Below are positions 32,101 through 33,731 of a stretch of DNA of 33,731 nt, one piece after another. The stretch is from NCBI GenBank assembly GCA_012064415.1, contig SSNU01000016.1, forward strand, positions 19,986 to 53,716, given 5' to 3'. This stretch comes from Gyrodactylus bullatarudis. Lineage: Eukaryota; Platyhelminthes; Monogenea; Gyrodactylidea; Gyrodactylidae. The translations under genes were made by a program, and so were the position numbers. How positions within the stretch are numbered: the first letter of the stretch is position 1; each line of letters starts with the position of its first letter. Below the pieces are notes generated by a model, which saw only the letters and a program-made list of their open reading frames with translations, did not search any database and was not told where the DNA came from.

Positions 32101-32477
32101 TATCACTCTCAGTTTTACATCATTTTCAGATAACAATGAAGAACAACAACAATGCTCAGAATAATAATGTCCCAGTGAAGAAGACCAGCGAGAAGAATAT
32201 AAAACCATTGGTAAGTGTAAAATTTCCTGACTAACTCTAGTTATTTGAAATTTTTTGAATATTTCTAATTTCAAGAAAGAACATCACGTTTTGAATCTCA
32301 TTAAAACTTTATTTTTTACATTGCAGTTTCCAAGGAATATCTGTTTTATATGCTCAAATGTAGTAAAATCATTTGAAAGAATTACTTATAACGGAATGAT
32401 CTTTCATAAACAATGTCTCCAATGTAACATTTGTAACATGCCTTTGAAGCAGAATGAAGTGTGTATCCTCAAACAAG
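10519..32477 (+). CDS. Mical: MICAL-family [F-actin] monooxygenase, 12 exons, 3'-partial
   Basis: Twelve exons join in consistent phase (10519-11110, 11166-11181, 12101-12213, 19112-19368, 21569-21826, 22706-22911, 24425-24924, 25151-25336, 28495-28661, 29402-29902, 32130-32210, 32327-32477) to about 1009 residues. Domains: FAD monooxygenase, residues 1 to about 480, with the GCGPVG dinucleotide motif (101-106), SRSNVVHLWPF, IIGADGKR and VGDALMEPFWPTGSG; a diverged CH domain, about 532-637; an Asn/Ser-rich linker; and a LIM zinc finger starting at Cys965. In the family the enzyme uses FAD and NADPH to oxidise two actin methionines, disassembling filaments downstream of semaphorin/plexin. The conserved flavin motifs suggest an active enzyme. 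The second LIM finger and C-terminal parts are not in view. Introns range from 55 nt to 6.9 kb and host many transposons. Confidence 0.9.
11166..11181 (+). CDS. Mical: MICAL exon 2: 16-nt microexon
   Basis: Sixteen bases lie between TGCAG and GTGAGT and supply codons for SQRYKP across both junctions. They connect LIYPS (exon 1) to PQPSNIDSWRA (exon 3) in frame; the family has a short variable turn of similar length here before its conserved GWRA. Skipping it would change phase and break the frame. Confidence 0.75.
11182..12100 (+). other. MICAL intron 2
   Basis: 919 nt, AT-rich, no repeat or open frame that I can support. It ends in a tandem TAGTAG acceptor. Confidence 0.7.
12101..12213 (+). 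CDS. Mical: MICAL exon 3: DG motif
   Basis: Encodes QPSNIDSWRAEFEPFN...FNVIIGADGKRSALG. The IGADG(K/R)RS segment is the family DG motif that contacts FAD and NADPH. The acceptor is a tandem TAGTAG, so the exon could also start at 12098, adding one Ser codon. It ends in phase 1 before GTGAGT. Confidence 0.9.
12258..12508. repeat. foldback element, about 65-bp arms
   Basis: The left arm 12258-12320 and right arm 12441-12508 are near-perfect reverse complements, sharing GTCAAGAGATTTTCATG and ATAGTGGAATGTTTTGATGT. A further fragment of the arm (ACGTGAAGAC) follows at 12528-12537. Lies at the start of MICAL intron 3. Confidence 0.75.
13116..13170. repeat. 55-bp direct repeat, copy 1
   Basis: Identical over 55 bases to 13315-13369. 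The unit is itself an imperfect palindrome (CAGATCAAAAAT ... TTTTTGATGATCTG). The two copies bracket 144 bases that contain structured RNA motif copy A. Confidence 0.85.
13227..13279 (-). ncRNA. repeated pseudoknot RNA motif, copy A
   Basis: In RNA sense, 5' to 3': P1 GUCGGU, GUA, P2 GGGU, CUGAUGAGA, P1' ACCGAC, hairpin GAAAAU/AUUUUC, P2' ACCC. P1 and P2 cross, forming a pseudoknot. Copies B and C keep the helices with different bases. Function unknown. Confidence 0.5.
13315..13369. repeat. 55-bp direct repeat, copy 2
   Basis: Second identical copy. The pair could be a long target-site duplication or a local tandem duplication. Confidence 0.85.
13782..13959 (+). repeat. MULE 1 left terminal inverted repeat
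   Basis: 178 bases, nearly identical to the reverse complement of 15879-16056. Contains four to five copies of a TAGCCCCA-type subrepeat, possibly transposase binding sites. Confidence 0.9.
14209..15786 (+). pseudogene. MULE 1 transposase, broken
   Basis: Pieces in two alternating frames. The N-terminal zinc-finger (FLYWCH/WRKY-like) segment begins at ATG 14209 with MTSLTVGSSYSSKEEAKKF and includes YIWICVVKDCGA, then stops at 14368; the protein continues in another frame with FSQRKNGILYLTSFKGHS. The DDE core follows: FVDGCHLK, FSDREKGLIKAV, a frameshift near 14990-15000, KAAHSFCLFHIGKNI and SNVAESINAKL. A SWIM finger has C-x-C...C-x-H (FKCSCDF, PCSHH; 15412-15612). After a stop at 15610 an AT-hook tail EKKRGRPRK closes the protein. 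All three acidic residues are still readable, but at least two frameshifts and further stops make it inactive as sequenced. Confidence 0.88.
15879..16056 (-). repeat. MULE 1 right terminal inverted repeat
   Basis: Partner of the left TIR; the same subrepeats appear as TGGGGCTA on the plus strand. Confidence 0.9.
16391..16441 (-). ncRNA. repeated pseudoknot RNA motif, copy B
   Basis: P1 GUCGGU/ACCGAC; P2 UUGGU/AUCAA (one G-U pair); loop sequence CUGAAGAGA; A-rich hairpin GAA..AAA/UUUAUUC between P1' and P2'. About 90 bases of similarity to copy A extend past the motif, for example GCTGACT-type bases near 16347. Confidence 0.5.
16636..16760. repeat. foldback element related to 2897-3138
   Basis: The left part (AACTTCATCAAGAATAT.. 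to ATGTATAAATGTA) resembles 2884-2955, and the right part (TCATTAAAATATACGCTTG.. CTCTAAC.. TATGAGCTTAGAA) resembles 3073-3122. The loop is shorter than in the first copy. Confidence 0.6.
16761..18200. other. MICAL intron 3, unremarkable part
   Basis: AT-rich; a 61-codon open frame at 16725-16910 overlaps the foldback and is not considered coding. A CT-rich patch lies around 17690-17790. Nothing else recognised. Confidence 0.5.
18200..18445. repeat. diverged relative of the palindromic MITE
   Basis: Contains TTTGGCGCCAAAT and a terminal segment TTTGATGAAAAAATCGAGAT..TGTAAAAAT..GATTCCCA that resembles the right arm of 6463-7166. Its boundaries are unclear. Confidence 0.4.
19112..19368 (+). CDS. 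Mical: MICAL exon 4: monooxygenase core
   Basis: Encodes ELPTKMLRAKLAIAITVSF to ERGIIIK (residues 241-326), including KLAIAIT, the NLVYYNDETHFFIMTAKK stretch and LLERGII, all typical of the family. It follows a 6.9-kb intron, has a strong T-rich acceptor and ends in phase 0 before GTAAGT. Confidence 0.93.
19812..20231 (+). mobile_element. internally deleted MULE 1 derivative
   Basis: Both ends carry the TAGCCCCA / TGGGGCTA repeats of MULE 1 and a right terminus GGAATTAACC. Inside it keeps only the 5' end of the transposase (ATG 19948: MSSYSSKEEGKNFIQDYS to about 20085) joined to the right TIR. It is diverged from MULE 1 and lacks an obvious 9-bp target duplication. Non-autonomous, in MICAL intron 4. 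Confidence 0.85.
20232..21568. other. MICAL intron 4, remaining part
   Basis: AT-rich. A small hairpin pairs CAAAAAATAATAC (20998-21010) with GTATTATTTTTTG (21048-21060). No open frame with a motif. Confidence 0.5.
21569..21826 (+). CDS. Mical: MICAL exon 5: monooxygenase core
   Basis: Encodes DYEDTKLLLNRSNVNMEAL to LLQTLVGDALME (residues 327-412). It contains GGPDVNMFDFTEMNCAEYAA, equivalent to the family's PDVAMFDFT-x-M-x-ASENAA, and the GD motif LVGDALME that binds the FAD ribose. Phase 0 at both ends; donor GTTAGT. Confidence 0.93.
21926..22416. mobile_element. palindromic MITE, diverged copy 3
   Basis: The left end (GCTGATTTGAAGATGAGAAT) and right end (ATTCTCATCTTCATGCTAAT) are inverted repeats matching the termini of 6463-7166. 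The inside contains a TGGCGC segment. A 63-codon minus-strand open frame lies entirely within it and is not a gene. Confidence 0.6.
22706..22911 (+). CDS. Mical: MICAL exon 6: PFWP motif and end of monooxygenase
   Basis: Starts PFWPTGSGLGRGFLSAFDSA, the family's flavin-contacting motif, followed by a helical stretch (residues 413-480). The acceptor is an unusual TTAAAAG, but phase and protein continuity fix it. It ends in phase 2 before GTAAGT. Confidence 0.93.
22912..24424. other. MICAL intron 6
   Basis: 1.5 kb, AT-rich. It holds pseudoknot motif copy C (23208-23257) and its family tail, which shares AAAAGCTTTATT with copy B. Otherwise nothing recognised. Confidence 0.5.
23208..23257 (+). 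ncRNA. repeated pseudoknot RNA motif, copy C
   Basis: P1 GCUGGU/GCCAGU (with wobble pairs at both ends), P2 GAGU/ACUC, hairpin AAUAAA/UUUAUU. Relative to A and B, two P1 pairs are changed on both sides. The loop reads CUGAUUAGA, one base off CUGANGA. In MICAL intron 6, sense orientation. Confidence 0.5.
24425..24924 (+). CDS. Mical: MICAL exon 7: diverged calponin-homology domain
   Basis: Encodes residues 481-647. The first part (RYICVNMKAVMPNDIHHMI) matches the family linker after the monooxygenase. Residues about 532-637 align with a CH domain, keeping LILWSN, ENWNDGKKVASMMHCMNPN (the W-x-DG...H..P core) and a C-terminal helix. The usual TxxYxxVxVxDL segment is largely replaced. I end the exon at a GTAAGA donor (24925); reading on would stop 17 codons later. 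Confidence 0.85.
25151..25336 (+). CDS. Mical: MICAL exon 8: basic linker
   Basis: Continues in phase 1 with PSSVNLTKRKTFCRSR, corresponding to the basic linker after the CH domain in vertebrate MICALs (SPISFLSKLGQ-x-RKR type). The rest, including YGELGNRSGQIYEEFKG, is not conserved to my knowledge. Donor GTGAGC, phase 1. Confidence 0.75.
25903..26058 (+). repeat. MULE 2 left terminal inverted repeat
   Basis: Near-identical to the reverse complement of 27838-28023 over its outer 105 bases or so, then carries a deletion relative to it. Confidence 0.85.
26119..26366 (+). pseudogene. MULE 2 transposase, N-terminal zinc-finger segment (disrupted)
   Basis: From ATG 26119 the frame reads MLEIGCSFPSVAEIKIALHN through TFYAVKFSRENCQFRARF, a degenerate FLYWCH/WRKY-type DNA-binding segment. 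The expected H-x-C ligands appear only in another frame (KHSCPE, 26322-26339), so a frameshift lies near 26310. That frame then meets one TAG at 26364-26366 and continues directly into the 457-codon frame. The 27 bases 26340-26366 start with GT and end with AG but are too short for a normal animal intron. Confidence 0.65.
26391..27764 (+). CDS. MULE transposase, uninterrupted catalytic and C-terminal part
   Basis: A 457-codon frame from ATG 26391. The RNase-H-like DDE core has Asp109 (IAIDGCHFK), Asp173 (LSDREKGL) and Glu271 (SNIAESSNAR), with the His/Cys stretch NAAHSYCLYHIGKN between the last two. A SWIM zinc finger follows (Cys364-x-Cys366 ... Cys376-x-His378), then an AT-hook RGRPRKK (433-439) and a basic tail. 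In the family this protein binds the TIRs and catalyses cut-and-paste transposition with 9-bp target duplications. The open frame could yield a protein lacking the N-terminal zinc finger, which is broken upstream. It is transcribed in the same direction as its MICAL host, within intron 8. Confidence 0.93.
   Translation: MIANVMKPIAENFTNIKPSDCVNIMKNLHGINTNYMSAWRALKEIDFSKNDSALSSFKKIESFLQWNKLNNPGTHTDIMVKENELKSVFICLNISKQAFQYALPLIAIDGCHFKNKSNYMILYATGLDGNKKIFPIALSIVPAEIETTWTYFLENLDKSLDLRAHDEIVILSDREKGLVNSVNKVIPNAAHSYCLYHIGKNILAKFKENFNHMLFNIARAPDQSQFNQLMQTIREKNQRVADYLNEIPHQNWVEYAFKKCRFGQLTSNIAESSNARIIDMGLKHPFECLYSYVNNTAQNFFERTKVLQNQSNQYTDQFSKILQSLITNSKRLKVFPSSDDNIFRVGKNSSNKIYKIVDLTANNCSCGQPKIEGYLCEHIYAASIFSEKPLDNFVRIFFKTSYMKIMYSGDFKYCDIENLSDSNISSIEKNSKRGRPRKKRLRSAAEKKRSYVKFSSK
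27838..28023 (-). repeat. MULE 2 right terminal inverted repeat
   Basis: Repeated TCCATTTGTTTATG units. The minus-strand open frame 27801-28004 is only this repeat read through. Confidence 0.85.
28064..28260 (-). repeat. Penelope-like element 3' tail, inverted copy 2
   Basis: The reverse complement matches 5940-6110 in several blocks, including TACGACATGTATTCGAAATA and AAGTGATGAATTATATTATC, separated by small indels. It lies immediately outside the right end of MULE 2. The minus-strand frame 28147-28335 reads through it and is not a gene. Confidence 0.7.
28495..28661 (+). CDS. Mical: MICAL exon 9: linker
   Basis: Reads RFHTRKPNPLDPAQLNM through MVRRRRAELIAKL in the only phase that fits both neighbours. 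No known motif except the basic RRRRAEL. The acceptor pyrimidine tract is weak, so the start is less certain than elsewhere. Confidence 0.7.
28662..29224. other. MICAL intron 9, first part
   Basis: AT-rich, nothing recognised before the tRNA-like repeat. Confidence 0.5.
29225..29310 (-). repeat. tRNA-derived SINE head or tRNA pseudogene
   Basis: On the minus strand TGGCGTAGTGG (29292-29302) matches the Pol III A box and GGTTCAAACC (29238-29247) the B box. Their outer span is 65 bases, longer than a simple tRNA but possible with a long variable region. No clean acceptor stem was found, so this is not called as a functional tRNA. Confidence 0.5.
29402..29902 (+). CDS. Mical: MICAL exon 10: Asn/Ser-rich linker, GC donor
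   Basis: Encodes residues 766-932: NKPKPPVEVPQKLYACPQIY, then a polar, Asn/Ser-rich, probably disordered region with a run of Asn. It remains open for 167 codons and ends at CAG|GCAAGT, the consensus of GC-AG introns, in phase 0. An alternative GTTAGT donor at 29504 would shorten it to 34 codons, also in phase 0; both could be used. Confidence 0.65.
29951..30198. repeat. foldback element, about 110-bp arms
   Basis: Left arm from GTTTCCAGTTTTGATCTCTC (29951) and right arm ending at CTGGAAAC (30198) are about 85 to 90 percent complementary across blocks such as GTGCTGGGCATACGAAACGA and CAGGAGTTCTCT. The minus-strand open frame 30018-30200 lies within it and is not a gene. In MICAL intron 10. 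Confidence 0.8.
30199..30844. other. MICAL intron 10, plain part
   Basis: AT-rich, no repeat or frame recognised. Confidence 0.5.
30845..31775. mobile_element. palindromic MITE, copy 2, carrying a nested insertion
   Basis: Same arms as 6463-7166 (AAGGCCCTCTTTCACGGTAC and its complement, GATCATAAGG). Its length without the nested 220 bases is about 711, close to the 704 of copy 1. The 72-codon frame 30791-31009 is the arm read through. Confidence 0.8.
31406..31621. mobile_element. piggyBac-like MITE nested in the palindromic MITE
   Basis: 216 bases bounded by inverted termini CCCTTTCGATGCCGA and the complement of CCCTTTCGGCGCCGA, with TTAA on both sides (31402-31405 and 31622-31625). TTAA duplication and CCC-starting ends are piggyBac hallmarks. 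The matching point in copy 1 (7015-7018) has one TTAA and no insert. Confidence 0.85.
31776..32129. other. MICAL intron 10, 3' part
   Basis: A short stretch near 32050-32095 (GATGGAAAAATTGAGA..) vaguely resembles a palindromic MITE end. Otherwise nothing. Confidence 0.4.
32130..32210 (+). CDS. Mical: MICAL exon 11: Asn-rich linker
   Basis: Twenty-seven codons reading ITMKNNNNAQNNNVPVKKTS and ending KNIKPL, phase 0 both sides, with a CATTTTCAG acceptor and GTAAGT donor. Composition matches exon 10, supporting membership of the same linker. Confidence 0.75.
32327..32477 (+). CDS. Mical: MICAL exon 12: LIM domain, first zinc finger
   Basis: Residues 960-1009. Zinc ligands follow the LIM pattern C-x2-C-x17-H-x2-C-x2-C-x2-C: Cys965, Cys968, His986, Cys989, Cys992 and Cys995. 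MICAL LIM domains have the same spacing. The exon ends in phase 1 before GTAATT. The second finger (usually ending G-x-x-YC-x-x-HY) is not visible in the remaining 1.25 kb and presumably lies beyond the window. Confidence 0.9.
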
Positions 32478-33599
32478 GTAATTTATCATTATTTATGACT
32501 TATATTTTTATTTATAGAAAGTGTTTGTATTCAAAGTTTTTTTTCAAAAATTCAATCTAAACTAAATTGATATTTCATCTTCTAATTAAATTAGTGGAAA
32601 AAGTTGAATGGAAATAAAAGTATGACAGTAGTTGACAGGTATTATTAGATAATAGAGAACCTTTCACTATTAAAAGATCAGCACAACTATATATCTGAAA
32701 AAGCTATTTATTCTGAGTTAAACTAAAAGTTAATAGAGGTTGGGTTATTGAGATAGGTTTTACAAACTATCGATTTCTAGCCTGGGTAAGAATCTGAATG
32801 CACGCTTCAAGAGAAGATTTATAAAAAATATGGTCCAAAATCTAAATATAAACAATAATTTTGTATTGCAGCATGGAAATTTTATTTTGGAGAAAAATTA
32901 ATATTCAAAATATTCATTCTGAACTACATGTACACCCAGGGAAAATGAACCTTTTATAATTGAAAAATCTATGCCTAGTGGATAAAAAGGTGACCTTGAG
33001 ATTAATTTCTAACTTTTTAGATTCAAGTCTTGAGATTCATTTTCACAGCAAAAAGTTTGTATGAATAAAATTCACTGAGTATGCTTACTAAGCAATGCTT
33101 AATACTTTCCGCAGAGCAGTGTTCTATTAGATATTTTGCTCACTAGGGTGGGGAACCTTTAATTATAATTATGTTTGAGTGAAATGGTGGAAAAACTGCT
33201 CAAATTCAGAATTGAAATATGAAATTTTTCAACACTTAAAAACTGTGAAAAACTCATTCTTTATAATTATGGGAAATTTTGAGATTCACAATTTTACGTA
33301 GAAACAACGAGTTTTATACTAGTGAGCATATTAGTGAATAATACACCATGATTCATGAAAATTCTCCCATTGCTTTTCAAATGTTAGACAAATCATTGAC
33401 TGGTTTCAAAATATGAAATTGATCAGACACTTTCAAGAACCTCATAGCTTTGTCTAAAAATTTTGTGATTCACACAAGAATGTTCACTCACAATTTATTA
33501 CATTGAATTAACTTTTTATTGTAATTATCAAATTCTTATTTTACACTGTATATTTGAGACATCTTGTATTTTCATTAGTTAATAAGCATTATTTTGTGA
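32478..33599. other. MICAL intron 12 (incomplete), nothing recognised
   Basis: No second LIM finger exon could be found. A short inverted pair CTCACTAG/CTAGTGAG (near 33139 and 33319) is the only structure noted. Confidence 0.5.
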
Positions 33600-33731
33600 G
33601 CATTTGGTCTAGGAAAAAGGATAAGAAGAATAGCAAGTCCGGAGGAATGGCAGGATGAAATAGAGAATTCGAAGTTATGTTTAATGGAAAATGGTTATCC
33701 AAAGAAATTTGTAGACAAATTCATCAATATT
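33600..33731 (+). pseudogene. retroelement reverse-transcriptase fragment, runs off the edge
   Basis: Open for 44 codons after a TGA to the window end. GKRIRRIASPEEWQDEIEN followed by LMENGYPKKFVDKFI resembles the region after the RT palm in Penelope-like and some other retroelements (R-A-x-x-I-C/A-S...E....L..NGYP..F). Whether it is intact beyond the window is unknown. It could belong to the same element type as the GIY-YIG remnant at 5591. Confidence 0.5.

Overview
The window is AT-rich eukaryotic DNA with spliced genes, standard-code exons and dense transposable-element debris. The main gene is MICAL, a family known only from animals, so this is a metazoan genome, most likely an invertebrate. 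I cannot place it further.

Layout. 1-99 (minus) is the start of a mariner-like transposase cut by the window edge. 582-1257 is a broken non-LTR reverse transcriptase. 1.9-7.2 kb is a graveyard: an unidentified degraded coding stretch, foldback (inverted-repeat) elements, the GIY-YIG endonuclease end of a Penelope-like element, and a 0.7-kb palindromic MITE. 8762-9142 (minus) is one exon of a two-TM, Cys-rich-loop protein resembling BK-channel beta/TipE subunits. It lies head to head with MICAL, about 1.3 kb apart.

MICAL fills about 10.5-32.5 kb on the plus strand. I could join twelve coding exons whose splice phases all agree, including a 16-nt microexon and one GC-AG intron. They encode about 1009 residues: the FAD monooxygenase domain with intact nucleotide-binding signatures, a strongly diverged calponin-homology domain, an Asn/Ser-rich linker and the first zinc finger of a LIM domain. 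The rest of the LIM domain and the C-terminus are not visible. In the family this enzyme oxidises actin methionines downstream of semaphorin/plexin.

The MICAL introns are full of insertions. Intron 3 (6.9 kb) carries a complete MULE DNA transposon (13782-16056) with 178-bp TIRs, a perfect 9-bp TSD and a dead transposase. Intron 4 carries an internally deleted relative. Intron 8 carries a second MULE (25903-28023) with a 457-codon uninterrupted transposase core. Intron 10 carries a palindromic MITE with a piggyBac-like MITE nested at TTAA, validated by the empty site in the copy at 6463-7166.

The most interesting signal is a roughly 50-nt motif found three times, at 13227-13279 (minus), 16391-16441 (minus) and 23208-23257 (plus). 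All three copies can form the same pseudoknot, two helices show compensatory changes, and CUGANGA and GAAA segments recall the hammerhead core while helix order recalls HDV-like ribozymes. A separate degenerate hammerhead-like sequence lies at 7327-7368. No CRISPR array, rRNA gene or functional tRNA gene was seen.
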